From Atriophallophorus winterbourni (lineage: Eukaryota > Platyhelminthes > Trematoda > Plagiorchiida > Microphallidae): a stretch of DNA of 64,000 bases. Positions 46,400-57,709 of this stretch are shown here, piece by piece. The notes under the pieces were generated by a model. The model saw only the letters and a list, made by a program, of their open reading frames with translations, was not told the DNA's origin and did no database searches. Each line of letters begins with the position of its first letter. Within the stretch, counting starts at the first letter, position 1. Location: contig JACCGJ010001953.1 of assembly GCA_013407085.1 (NCBI GenBank), positions 22,135 through 86,134 of the forward strand, given 5' to 3'. The translations under genes were made by a program, and so were the position numbers.

Positions 46400-46866
46400 T
46401 ATAATTTGAACTACATTTATATTGTCCATCCCAGTGCCCTGACGTGCGGCTCTGACATTTTTGTATATAACTTTCATACATTTCATCCGATTGGATTTTT
46501 GGCTATCTAACTGAAAGTTTGCTACGACGGAACTACTCATACAAGAATTAACTATCTACGACTTGACGTTTTTTGTGTGCACCAATAGTGAATTTTGAGC
46601 TGTTCGTTCGTTCATTGATTTCGCTTCTGTGTTTCTGCTGTTATATTTACCATTCGGTGTTTACCAGTGTCGGTAACGACTTGGAGGATTACACAGCGTG
46701 CAATCAATTTCATACCAACATTCTCAACGGGAGACTGACAACTCGCGGCTAAATCTGGTGACGAAATATACTTGGACCTCGCCACTTCGCGACAACTCTA
46801 CACGACGGCACATCTATTGCTGAAAATTCGTGAACACGAATAAAGTCATTCTTCTTCTTCTTCTAT
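46400..46866 (+). repeat. second copy of TTC-tailed element (3' end certain)
   Basis: Ends TTGCTGAAAATTCGTGAAC, ACGAATAAAGTCATTC and TTC repeats, matching 45.56-45.65 kb. The body upstream differs from the first copy, so the left border is uncertain and only about the last 60 bp is clearly shared. Confidence 0.45.
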
Positions 46867-46989
46867 CAAAAAACCATGGCCGTATCGATTTATAACCGCT
46901 TTGGTTGTACTTTTGGTTGAACCCGTTAAAATGAAACAATCTGCGGCTAACGAAACATACATATCGTCTGTGCGATTGTGGTTAGTGGT

Positions 46990-47400
46990 AAGGTCAAATC
47001 TGTCAAGTATCGCAACTGTCACATGAAATGTGGTAAATCATTGACTGCGGAGGCGATATCGATCCAAAACGATGAAAACCCCTGACATCTGTAAACATTC
47101 TCGAACAAAACCAAAAGAGTCTGCGTACTTCACCAAGTGTTCATCAGTGCAACCTGGAGGAACACATGTTGAGCTAAGAGCACAGCATACCAGCATTGAA
47201 GGCATCATTTGAAACTCTAGTCAAAGCTTACTACTCTAGGTTTGCCGATACAACTACCGAAAAATCGGAAAATATAGTCTGTACTGCCAACCAGACAAAA
47301 TATACACCTCCGTAGAGCATTCCACGCGAACGATCAACTGTTTTAAATCTACCGGATTGTCTTGCAGAGCGTTCACCTCATCGAGACTCAACCATTATAA
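46990..47400 (+). pseudogene. possible CR1-type fragment before the RT
   Basis: Blocks such as ADTTTEKSENIVCTANQ and VQPGGTH resemble the pre-RT linker of the CR1 at 26.2-26.4 kb (SAGPTTTASGTAEALATFYSS, VKPGVTSV). Weak and broken, so called with low certainty. Confidence 0.25.
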
Positions 47401-47419
47401 AACTGACTGTCAACGACCT

Positions 47420-47790
47420 AAACTCCTCTGACATTAAAGAGGATATGAAGAACAAGGCGTCCGCTCATCTGAAGATTCAGCTGAAATCTCAGTGTAATCT
47501 GTATCAACATACAGAAATCCAGCGAGGCATTTTGCGAATGGACAGAGACACGACCTAAATCAATGGTCAATGGGTGAACACAATTAACGTTGGACGGGTT
47601 GACCTGAAAAATGAATCGAGATACAAACGATGTTCGTGTGTCCAACGTTGTGGGTAACGTAGTTAAGATTTGTCTGATGAAACCGAAGTGTGATAATTGG
47701 CCAGACGTGCGCCAGCTGACACTTGTTGACCTGAAACGATCCGACGCAATCATTTTAGTTTCTCTACCCCCACCCGCTACTCTATGACCG
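47420..47790 (-). repeat. unknown dispersed repeat (R550), minus copy
   Basis: Minus strand contains GTCAACCCGTCCAACGTTAA and GTGTTCACCCATTGACC, matching the GTCCAACGCTAATCGCGTTC block of the repeat at 30.4 kb. The 111-codon frame here is incidental. Confidence 0.45.
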
Positions 47791-47797
47791 ACATCGT

Positions 47798-47821
47798 CAG
47801 AACTCAGAACTCAGAACTCAG
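47798..47821. repeat. CAGAACT tandem repeat
   Basis: Three and a half copies of CAGAACT, followed directly by the family-2 leader TTTTATGGTAGAAAAAGC. Confidence 0.8.
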
Positions 47822-47904
47822 AAAATTTTATGGTAGAAAAAGCATTCAGCTTAACAATAACCATAGGATGACAAGGTATATGGAATATATAAAAATATAT
47901 AAAA

Positions 47905-48525
47905 AAAATGTCTCAAAAATTAATAGGGACAGTCACATACCGCATGGTTCGTCATAATCTCATCGAGTTTGGAAGCGAAAACCTCAACAGATTCTGATCG
48001 TGCGATTTCTTCAGGCAAATAGTTCCAAGTGAAACAAATTCTTACCGAGAAAAAATTACGACGAATATCCAATCGAGAATGCGGAATGCTTAAAGCCTTT
48101 GAATGTGTCCGTGTTCGAGTAAGGCCATTGGGATTTAGCAAGTGTTTAAGGGGATGGTTTTCAGTATGCAGGATTTTGAATGTCAACAGGAGGTCACTAC
48201 GTATCCGTCGTTGGGTAAAATCATGTAGGTTCCGTTTTAACATTCGCTCTGTGAAAGGCAAATTTCTGTAACGGGGGACCAACTTTGTAGCACGATGATA
48301 AATCCTGTCGAGTAGTTCGATGTCCTTCCTCAGCCATGGTGCCCAGGCTTGGATGGAATATTCCATAACAGGACGTATATACGTGTTAATTACCCGGGGT
48401 AGGGTTTCGGGCGTAAAAATCCGGAATATTCTTTTGAGAATACTCAAGATACGGCGTTTAAATCGTTCAAACCCGTCGGCAAAAAATGTCCGGCATCTGG
48501 GCGGCTAAACAGGAAAAGTAACCCT
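47905..48525 (-). pseudogene. CR1-type LINE, RT C-terminal part
   Basis: Minus strand, open from 48447 to 47920 (175 codons) and extending upstream out of frame to RFKRRILSILKRIFRIF near 48460. Blocks: VINTYIRPVMEYSIQAWAPW, IELLDRIYHRATKLVPRY, LHDFTQRRIRSDLLLTFKI, ENHPLKHLLN, IRRNFFSVRICFTWNYLP and a terminal CDCPY stop. Same subfamily as 11.8-12.2 kb. The FADD half is absent (5' truncated). A short 3' UTR follows to about 47905. It lies head-to-head with the plus-strand CR1 that starts at about 48.5 kb. Confidence 0.8.
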
Positions 48526-48529
48526 TGTG

Positions 48530-51085
48530 ACCTCAGAATTCGCACATTAAAGGAGGCCTCAGAAACACACGCGAAGCACTGCCGTGCCAAGACACTGAAA
48601 GCTCTAACTCAGAAGGCGTTTCAGAAAACCATAGAGTCCGTCTCTCATGGGATCGGACCAATAGACACGATCCACATATCATCTCTACGTACCAAAGCCA
48701 GTATTAACTGTTTATACACAAATGCGCAGTGTTTGTCCAACAAAATGGCTGAATTAACTCATTTTAGCCATCAATTTTTAGCTGACATTATAGCTCTAAC
48801 CGAGATGTTGTTCTATGATCAGGTGAATGATTGCGAACTGGCAATTCCCAGCATAATTCTGCGTCGGCGATACCGCTCAAGAACAGGTAGTAGAATAGGT
48901 ATGTATTAACACGAGCGTCTTCACTTCACAACTGTTTCTGATACACGGTTTCAGCTGGAGGATACGATGTGATGTAGCTTGCGCCTGGAATCGAGGGAGA
49001 ACTGCATCCTTATTGTAATTTACTGCTCACAAACCTCATTGGAAGCCCATATCGAAATGTTGCTAGAAATGATACGTAACGCTGTACATCTGACCGCAAC
49101 CCATTTACTAATAATGGGTGATTTCAGCCTTCTATAGCTTTACACCAATCACTTGAGTACAAATTCCGATTGATGATTAATCACATTCCCATTTACAACA
49201 ACGTAAATTGCTTCACTCGACAGAGAGGCCCTGAGGAATCTTCAATACTGGATTTCCTTCTCATATCCGAAGCAACTGCAATCGAGCCAGTGCAGTATCA
49301 TAGTCATCTGGGGTTAAGTGATCACCTCGTGTTGATATTCAAATTCATTTGCAGCGTTAGGAGGGCATCAAATGACGTCAAACTCATCACAAAGTTCGAT
49401 TACTTTGTCAGCACGAAGCAATCCAGATGCCAGAAGAGAGTCACATCGATCTTACGTATGCTGAACTTCAATGTTTCAACCTTTTCAGATATATTGGTGT
49501 GAAAATGAACGAAAACTCAGTCTACGCTCCGAAAAGAAGAGCTAGAGCATTTAGTTTCAAATTCGCAGACGTACTCGAAAGTGTACAGCCATGCCAAATT
49601 CAGCATGGGCTAAACACATGATCACTCGAACAGACGTATCCTGGGAACGTTTTCCAAATTTCCGAAACAAGGTGACGTCTTTACTTCGCGAAGTAATATC
49701 ACCTTTGGACGATTATAGACCGGATTGAACGAAATTCTAAGATATTCTCAAGGTCGTAAACAACGCGAAAGCATTTATACAGTGTAAACGTTAACAAATC
49801 GCCTGGGGAAGAAGGAATAACGTCACCTATTCTGAAGACATGTGAGCTGGAGCTTTGCGGTCCACTATGCGATTTATTTAAACACACTAAATATCGGAAT
49901 CGTACCACGTGACTGGAAAACCGGAGTAGTTACACCAAACTACAAAGGTGGCAGTCAGTCGGATCCAGCCAATTACGGCCCTGTGACGCTCCTTTTAGCG
50001 GTTTCTAAAGTAATGTAAGTGAAAGTCTCATCAGGTACCTCGAGAGCCATAAAATTCTTTATCAGAAATTACATAGACCCAGAAAAACGTACGCATGCTT
50101 GTCTAACTTACTCACGACTTTAAAAGATCGAACGCAAGCATTAGACGAATGGAGTTCCGTACATACCTGTTACTTAGATATATTTAAAGTATTTGATCGA
50201 GTTAATCATTCCTTACTACTTGCCAAATGTTGCAAGTTGGGAAACCCTTTAGTTTCTCATACATACTTGGCAGTCACACGCTTGAGTTGAGTATATCGCA
50301 GGAAGATCTCGGTATCTGGGTGTGTGGAAATGTGAAAAACAGCCAGGAGTGCGAGGCCGGAGCGCACTCGGTCTTCTCAGACGATTTTCCGACGTTTCCC
50401 ATTTTACTCTTTGTCAAAGATACTGCATACAAAGATACATCCAGCTGTGGATTATACAGTACAAGCTTGGACACCTTGGATGGAAAAAACATCTCACTCC
50501 TCGAAGGGATTTACCACAAGACAACTAACTTTTTACTGGAATGCATAATCTACCCATTTAGCAGAGACTGACTAAACTTGGATTGTGCACCCTCGAGCGC
50601 AAGGCATCTGAGCTTACCTAATTCTGACATACCGAATAATCCATACCGGGTTAAGCCCACTCCGACAGCTCTTTAAAATTGGTTCCAATCCCTCGATTCG
50701 CAGTCACACTGACTTTTCAACGCCAAAATTCGCGATTAAACTGTTACCGTAATTTTAACGCAGTCAGTCCATAAATTGTTTCCTCATCCAACAAATATTA
50801 CGACATTTTTTGTGTTGAATAATACTGTGTTGGCCCCAGTTTACTTAAATCCCTTAGTGATTCCTTCTTTTCAAACGCATGCTTGGAAAACCAAAATACC
50901 TTATCATACATTTCCGGTCGAAACTTCCTCTCTCCGTGTCAAAATTGGAATTATTTTGCTCCTCGTTTGAGGCATATAGACGCAAACATTAAAGTAACGA
51001 TTTGTTTAACTTTCATACATATATCCTATAGTATTTTACAGCCATTTGCTTTTATCACCATAAATCCGGAATCTTGTCCTAAGCT
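48530..51085 (+). pseudogene. CR1-type LINE, nearly full length but internally deleted
   Basis: Domains in order: a basic pre-endonuclease stretch; endonuclease NAQCLSNKMAELTHFSHQ, LADIIALTE, HLLIMGDFS, SSILDFLLISEA and LGLSDHLVL; linker; RT start DWKTGVVTPNYKGGSQSD, NYGPVTLLLAVSKVM; CLSNLLTTLKDRTQ; CYLDIFKVFDRVNHSLLLAK (domain A). At about 50225-50245 it jumps to LLQVGKPFSFSYILGSHTLE then SQEDLGIWVCGNVKN, so domains B to D with FADD are gone. It then continues ISLLEGIYHKTTNFL, RQLFKIGSNPSIRSHTDF, and a 3' UTR to GCTTTTATCACCATAAATCC at about 51065. Many frame breaks. Confidence 0.8.
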
Positions 51086-51809
51086 AGGTCAATATACGAA
51101 GCGTTTATATACCGCGTTAGTTCACCTGTGTCACTCACAAAATCGTATCAACCAGCAGAGTTGACACATAACCACAAGAAGAAGAAGAAAATGAAATATG
51201 CTCCGGACGAGATGGAGTATGAATAGAGGTAACATTTATCAACTATATTGCCTACAATCTTTTCAAGTTTTTTTCTTCTGAAAATTTTACTAACATTGCT
51301 CTGACCACAACTCTCACGTAGTATAATTTCCAGCTTTTACAATCTCATTTTATTTTATTATATAAATGCAACCCAATTTATTTCAATTGATTAATATTTC
51401 TTGAAGAGACAACAATCGAAATAGATCCGAAAGACAACGTTTCTGGGAGAATAAGGAGATAAATCATAATAGGATAAGACGTTGTCGGTGAACGGGCAAA
51501 CATTCAAGGTGTCATTGACGAAACTCCAAGAGACGCTGTATGCCGACACCAAAAGCTACAGCGAAACGTCTGCAGTAACAAAATACGATGGAGCCCAAGT
51601 CATATATTCCGCCGCGAAAATGAATAAGATGATAGGAAATATCATTTTCCTTCCTGAGACATCAGCCACAACAAATGACAAATGATCTCGATGGGTGCAC
51701 CGTATGGGATATGTGGACTCAGCTTACAGTAAAGATATAATTTAAAAGACCACAAAACGCGGTCGTTCAAGGATTTGATGCAGGTTTTCCACGATAGGTT
51801 GCCCGGATG
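51086..51809. other. no recognisable gene; runs into an assembly gap
   Basis: Holds a short GAA run at 51177-51190. The frame at 51482-51685 is not recognised. Confidence 0.4.
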
Positions 51810-52809
51810 NNNNNNNNNNNNNNNNNNNNNNNNNNNNNNNNNNNNNNNNNNNNNNNNNNNNNNNNNNNNNNNNNNNNNNNNNNNNNNNNNNNNNNNNNNN
51901 NNNNNNNNNNNNNNNNNNNNNNNNNNNNNNNNNNNNNNNNNNNNNNNNNNNNNNNNNNNNNNNNNNNNNNNNNNNNNNNNNNNNNNNNNNNNNNNNNNNN
52001 NNNNNNNNNNNNNNNNNNNNNNNNNNNNNNNNNNNNNNNNNNNNNNNNNNNNNNNNNNNNNNNNNNNNNNNNNNNNNNNNNNNNNNNNNNNNNNNNNNNN
52101 NNNNNNNNNNNNNNNNNNNNNNNNNNNNNNNNNNNNNNNNNNNNNNNNNNNNNNNNNNNNNNNNNNNNNNNNNNNNNNNNNNNNNNNNNNNNNNNNNNNN
52201 NNNNNNNNNNNNNNNNNNNNNNNNNNNNNNNNNNNNNNNNNNNNNNNNNNNNNNNNNNNNNNNNNNNNNNNNNNNNNNNNNNNNNNNNNNNNNNNNNNNN
52301 NNNNNNNNNNNNNNNNNNNNNNNNNNNNNNNNNNNNNNNNNNNNNNNNNNNNNNNNNNNNNNNNNNNNNNNNNNNNNNNNNNNNNNNNNNNNNNNNNNNN
52401 NNNNNNNNNNNNNNNNNNNNNNNNNNNNNNNNNNNNNNNNNNNNNNNNNNNNNNNNNNNNNNNNNNNNNNNNNNNNNNNNNNNNNNNNNNNNNNNNNNNN
52501 NNNNNNNNNNNNNNNNNNNNNNNNNNNNNNNNNNNNNNNNNNNNNNNNNNNNNNNNNNNNNNNNNNNNNNNNNNNNNNNNNNNNNNNNNNNNNNNNNNNN
52601 NNNNNNNNNNNNNNNNNNNNNNNNNNNNNNNNNNNNNNNNNNNNNNNNNNNNNNNNNNNNNNNNNNNNNNNNNNNNNNNNNNNNNNNNNNNNNNNNNNNN
52701 NNNNNNNNNNNNNNNNNNNNNNNNNNNNNNNNNNNNNNNNNNNNNNNNNNNNNNNNNNNNNNNNNNNNNNNNNNNNNNNNNNNNNNNNNNNNNNNNNNNN
52801 NNNNNNNNN
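51810..52809. other. assembly gap (1000 N)
   Basis: Exactly 1000 undetermined bases. It cuts into the 5' part of the hammerhead unit that follows. Long frames across it are artefacts. Confidence 0.98.
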
Positions 52810-52942
52810 TTGTTTACCACTTATCCACTGTTTCAAGGCTCACTGAACCTAAGCTTACTGTCTCCACCTGATGACGGCAAACAGCCGGAAACCGGTAGTG
52901 GTGTGTAAGTGCGGGGGATGTGAGCAACACATTACTTTGGTC
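52810..52942 (+). mobile_element. hammerhead unit (family 1), best ribozyme, 5' end in gap
   Basis: Begins at the gap edge with TTGTTTACCACTTATCCACTG, then TTTCAAGGCTCACTGAACC, the ribozyme, then AAGTGCGGGGGATGTGAGC and AACACATTACTTTGGTCA. It is a near-consensus copy; what lies 5' is hidden by the gap. Eight bases further on, the left arm of a Penelope-like element begins. Confidence 0.85.
52855..52908 (+). ncRNA. type I hammerhead ribozyme motif (most intact)
   Basis: Core CTGATGA (52868-52874), GAAA (52888-52891) and GTA with predicted cleavage after A52897. Stem II is perfect: CGGC (52875-52878) with GCCG (52884-52887) around AAACA. Stem I has CCAC (52864-52867) with GTGG (52898-52901) and, beyond an asymmetric internal loop, TTAC (52855-52858) with GTAA (52905-52908). 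The internal loop and the A-rich loop II are placed as in hammerheads that make the loop I-loop II contact. Stem III is only ACCGGT. All core and stem positions are satisfied. Confidence 0.88.
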
Positions 52943-52949
52943 ACACATC

Positions 52950-53740
52950 CATATTCATTAAAAAACAAAATTTGAAAAACAATGGGTTAGATCAATTTTT
53001 GTGTAACGTTTCACTTCTGACACGGAAGCTTCGTCAGACCAATGGTATGAGTCAAAACAGGGAGCGCCATTAAGTACAAATCCAACCACCACCTTTAGTT
53101 GATCCTCTCACTAAACCGCTTATTGAAATATTAGGGATGTCTAGTCGTGTAGACAAAGACAACATTAATCGGCCTATTTTCCCAGCACAGCGTGAAATCA
53201 GTCAAGGTCGATGAACATTCTGGTTCACACGCGCACGTCTAAAGGTGTGACAATTGTGCATAAAGCTAACTAGAATAAAAATAAAATAAAATAAAAACCG
53301 TACAGAATTTTGCAATAATTAATATATGTCCGTCGCAGCGCCGAGTGCCATATTGTGGATAGTTCAGCCCTTTCTATCTTGTTAACCGCACATGTCCCAG
53401 CCTTAATGATTTCACCTGCCTGTGTAAACGTTCAATCTAGGGCTGAATGTTACGACGTTACTACATTGTCAAAGTCCACATTGTTGCAAGTATTCAACAC
53501 ATTTTCAGCTAATGTAGAGTCCTTGATTAATGCCCGATACACCCTGTCATCCAGTGGACGTTTCTTAATGCACCCCTAGGATTTCAATAGGCTCTTTAGT
53601 AAGAGGATAAATTAAAGATGGTGGTTCGAGTTGTACTTAATGGCGCTCCCTCTTTTGACGAAGCTTCTATGCCAGAGTGAAACGTTACCCGAAAAACTGT
53701 TCTAACCCATTGTTTTTCAAATTTTGTTTTCATGAATATG
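52950..53740 (-). mobile_element. Penelope-like element with inverted terminal arms
   Basis: Two arms are inverted copies of each other: 52950-53136 (starting CATATTCATTAAAAAACAAA) and 53575-53740 (read backwards, CATATTCATGAAAACAAAAT). Both contain AAAAACAATGGGTTAGA, TAACGTTTCAC, GGGAGCGCCATTAAGTACAA and ATTGAAAT. Between them the minus strand reads RVYRALIKDSTLAENVLNT then CNNVDFDNVV, equivalent to RAYQVLIKDLELAEYVLHT of the 42-kb copy, the end of the GIY-YIG nuclease region. Arms in inverted orientation around a 5'-truncated body are a known form of Penelope-like 'pseudo-LTR' insertions. The RT is absent and the frame ends early; non-functional. Confidence 0.75.
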
Positions 53741-53789
53741 ACAACTCCATCGGTCTCAAACATTTTTCATTGCACATCCATCTTTTGTA

Positions 53790-54062
53790 GACCACGCACC
53801 TTTGATCACTTTGATCTGATTTGCAAGTCGATTTCGTGCTAACCGATTCAATTCAAGCCCTCTCAACATTGGGCTCGTTTGAGCGACATTGACAAATAAC
53901 ATATCGTTCGACAGTGGTTGGCGTTGTCCATCTCCTTATGTTTCCAGATATGTGGTCTCTGAAACCATTATCATGCAAACTTACCAGAACCCCAATTATC
54001 ATGTGGTTACGATTATCGTCGTCGGTCGCTCTTGTGAAGTGCTGGTATGTGGTGGTTTGTAT
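53790..54062 (+). repeat. unknown dispersed repeat (R550), 3' half
   Basis: GATTTCGTGCTAACCGATTC, CATATCGTTCGA, then ACGATTATCGTCGTCGGTCG and CTCTTGTGAAGTGC match the distal half of the repeat at 30.4 and 57.7 kb. The 127-codon frame at 53889-54272 runs beyond it and is not recognised. Confidence 0.55.
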
Positions 54063-54309
54063 ATAACCCGAAACCTGGTGATGATTACTCATCACCGATA
54101 CAATTTAAACCTCCGCATAATGAAGTCAATTGACATCTTCCTTAACATATTAACGTATACTGATACACCTCTATATACTAGCTGTACACACAAAATTTTA
54201 GTGGTAATAAATTTGGTGACTCGCGTAGCTATGGTTCTTGTTGTGAAAAACGTACTTCTTACCAAACTTTAGACTAATTCACCATGACCGACATTTTAGA
54301 TGCAGAAAT

Positions 54310-54480
54310 GGTAAACATAATTTTCAATGTGTCTTCACACGTGTGTATGGGAAAACTCATATGCTTGAACAAAATTACACAATTTCCATGCAATTCCATC
54401 TCTCTCTCACACATGCGATCGGTTCAGTCATCGGTTAGGGGCAGTACGATCAGGATTGCCACGACTGATCGATTTATACA
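54310..54480 (-). repeat. hammerhead-like unit, family 2, decayed
   Basis: Minus strand: CCTGATCGTACTGCCCCTAA, then CCGATGACTGAACC, GTGTGAGAGAGAGAT and TGCATGGAAATTG. Only half of the core remains. Confidence 0.45.
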
Positions 54481-56250
54481 TCATTTTTGGGTCAAAACAA
54501 ACAAAATACTTCACTTGTGCCTTGTTGCTCTTACGCAATAACTAATAAGCTCAGGAAACCAATCATGTGTGATAGAGAGATGAATAAGCAGATTTGACTG
54601 AGCAGAACAGCGAGTTCAGGTAGCTTCAACGTTCCGAAGAATGAAGCCTGGTTATGTTTACTCTATTTTGGCTCCAACAGCTCGTTTCCCGTTTTGTTCA
54701 GAGAGATGGGCAAACGAAGAAGATTGTCTATCCTTGATTCGTGTTTAGAAAGGCTTTATTAGTGATCTCGTTTGACTAGGATCATCAATCATTCGTCGAT
54801 GCACGTGATTACGCTCATGTTATATTGTTTCCCTGTAACATTATCACTGATGATTGCTCCAGATTTATCGATCTTATTTTAATTAAAGTTCTTGAAGATA
54901 TCGTACACAAAATCATTCAATTAAGCAAATGGTTCAGATCGTGTTTTTTGGGGGGTAATCAACTTTCTACGTCAGAGTATGAAGCTGAAAATGCAGTCTT
55001 CAGTTGTCTTTTAAAACCAAGATGATATCTTTCTCTCCGCATAGGTTAACGTAGATGTATGCAACGTATACAAAGGGAATGTTAGCAATTAAACAATTCT
55101 CTGTTGTGCGAGCATTGAAAATAATCTTGCTTGTATATTCTTACACTGATGCACACCGTGATCAGAACCCGTGCGAACACCATTTTTAACAGCATACAAG
55201 CGAATAGTATTCAATAATAATAACAATACAAACAATATAAGAGTTTAATGAAAAATCTGCCGCAATTAATTTAGTTTACAAACAATCAAAATCTTAACTA
55301 TGGTTGATTCCAATGTTTTTCGGGCCACGGACTTGAGATTGAATTGCAATGTTAATTCAAAATGATACATTAAACTATCTTCATACCGCATGCAAATGAC
55401 CACCTGGGAATATTGTCAAAAATCATTTACTGTATTGTTTCAAAAATGTGTTCGTCGTCAAATCGATCAATGTTTACATCTTTCAAATCTCTAAATGACT
55501 CAATTCCCTAATGAACCAATCGCTGCTTTATCGCAACATTCCTTGTGAATCATCCAATTAGTCACATTCCCGATAACTGCAGATGTGGAGGACAGCAACT
55601 ATTAAGATAAGCTCAGTAAACAGTGAAATACAAGTCATCATTTAAGGGAAAATTAAAAAAATGCTGAAACTGTTTTATCACCATATCCTAAGGCGAAGTG
55701 ACGAGTCAGCGTCCCCACTTGTAATTAGCTAGACATGTTATAAATGAACAACAAATAACATAGTGCTAACAATACAATTGTGCATTTTCGGACACAGATA
55801 AAATGTCAGCAATATGCGAAATGAGTTTTTAAATAGAATGAAAATATGAGTACAACATGAACCAAATTTGATGGTGTTAAATTTGTTGCGTTCTGTTGGC
55901 ACTCCTCTAGTATAAGCGGCGGAATCAAACATTATGTGAGGGATCTCCAGGTTTTAATTTGTGATTCATTTAAAAACGAAAAAGTTCTATACACAAGCCA
56001 AAACCGCGTACTTGGCATACAAGTGCTCAAGAATGGGGCACCATCATGCCGTTGAAGCTGAGGTTGCCAAAGCTGCTATGTGTACAATCACTAAGTGGAA
56101 CCAAGCGTGTATACACAGAATCTAGCTCACGGTACTGCAGCGTATCAACATTGGGCTTTATGAGCTATAGTGTGTACACGAACGAGCGGATTAATTGACC
56201 TAGTATGCCGTATAAAAATAACTAACCATCTATGGGTTGACACACGGAAA
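54481..56250. other. no recognisable gene; short repeat piece
   Basis: AT-rich. Around 56120-56170 a stretch resembles 28.2 kb (GAGCTC...TTGGGCTT). No domain was recognised. Confidence 0.4.
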
Positions 56251-56254
56251 CATT

Positions 56255-56740
56255 GTTGTTTTTGTTGGCCTCCTTAGATGTACATCACAAGCGCATGATG
56301 GTTTCATTCTCCACAGCTTTTAGAATGACTAAACAGTCGATTCGGGAGTGACAATGTCACAGCGAAAAGCAGTATTCGGTCTATCGGCGTCAGTTGCACG
56401 CCGATGGCGTGATTTGCGTTCACAAGACAAAAGCTGTATCTATTCTTCCCCAGTTCGGAATAAGACGCTATAAACAGTGCCTTCAAACTGAGAGGTCAAA
56501 AGCAAGTTCTTCCCTAAACGTAGGGTCATTGCTACGAGCTTTCATATTTCATTTGCAAATGACTTTGTGCGCAATCGCTTTAAGCTCAATGGTCGACTTC
56601 CTGATTTCAACTCATCTTTGAGTAGATTTTTTTGAATACGACCATTTTCCATTCTGTACACATGACCCCGCCAGCGATGCGGCTGGGTCGCACTATTTCG
56701 AGCTTTCGATTCTCGGGATATATTCCTCACGAATCCACCT
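56255..56740 (-). pseudogene. zinc-finger LINE, 3'-terminal fragment (longest tail)
   Basis: Minus strand from 56730: RWRGHVYRMENGRIQKNLL, KDELKSGSRPLSLKRLR, then in other frames FANEI, LTSQFEGTVYSVL, RRATDADRPNTAF and RCD. The finger itself is largely lost (VTPEST where CSSRIG is expected). The 3' UTR (GCTTGTGATGTACATCTAAGG) runs into GGCCAACAAAAACAACAA, the CAA-type tail. It extends about 20 codons further 5' than the 27.3-kb copy. Confidence 0.75.
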
Positions 56741-57705
56741 ACGTTGATAAATTATCCCTTATGGGAATCCTATCGAGATCAAACCTTAAAATGAACCGCA
56801 TTCGGTGTGATATCCAGTGCTGCGTACGAATTCCGATTATTTATTATTTTTTCACGTTCGATATACGCATGCTATCATCATTATTCAGACCGTTAAGAGA
56901 ATCGAATGGTTTTATTGTCAAGCGATTGCAATCAACTCTTGGAATATATTTTAGGATTTAATTCCGGTTTTGTTCCTCATTCATGATCATCACGATCACG
57001 CTGTTCCTCATCGGTCACTCGGCCGAACCATTATTTGTGCCTATACCCCAAAGGAATAATATTTGAAATCAACCGTTACAAGGCAAGTACTTTCAAACTG
57101 TGACGAATACTTGACCTCGAATATTGTCGCAATTGTTAACGAAGATAATTGCCCTGGGAATTCTACGCCGTTCATTTTGTCAGGGCCAGATAAACAGTAA
57201 AATCATCAGAAACAAAGCTTTTATATGACTCCATTAAAGCACAACAAAAATCGTTTTAATGATTTGGTTAACCATTGATTCCTAATTTGATAACTGCATG
57301 GCGATCTAACGTGCAATCACTTGCCAAGGTAACCACGAAAAAAGATCATAATGGGTTCAACTGGAGCAGTGACGATTGAACGTAACTGGAATGCGGAATG
57401 CGCAAAACTATGACCAATGTAACCCATGCAAATTCAAAATAAACCCGTTTGAGTAAGCTTTAATGTCATACGTACAAACGTGGTTGAGTCACAAGAGACG
57501 CTTTTTTAGCTAAGAAAAAATGTTTATAAATAATCGTGTAGAAATCTGCAGTAAGATCAAATTGTCGGTAATCACAATATTATAGGTCGTTTGCCTAAAC
57601 CGCCACGTCAATTATTCTCAGAAGAATATACCTTGTCTATTGAGAATAGCGCTCCAATTTGCGTGCGACGTATTATATTTACTGTTGACTGCTTATTTCC
57701 TTATA
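56741..57705. other. no recognisable gene or element
   Basis: AT-rich, with chance frames only. The frames at 57591-57833 run into the R550 repeat. Confidence 0.4.
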
Positions 57706-57709
57706 AGTG

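Noticed and set aside
52840..52905. Type III hammerhead reading (GTC upstream of CTGATGA as the cleavage site)
   Set aside because: Only about five bases separate GTC from CTGATGA, too few for a stem I, and the stem III pairing would have several mismatches. The type I fold explains the sequence better.
51642..52908. Several 350-390 codon reading frames on both strands
   Set aside because: They run across the 1000-N gap; nearly all codons are undetermined. Same for 13509-14570.
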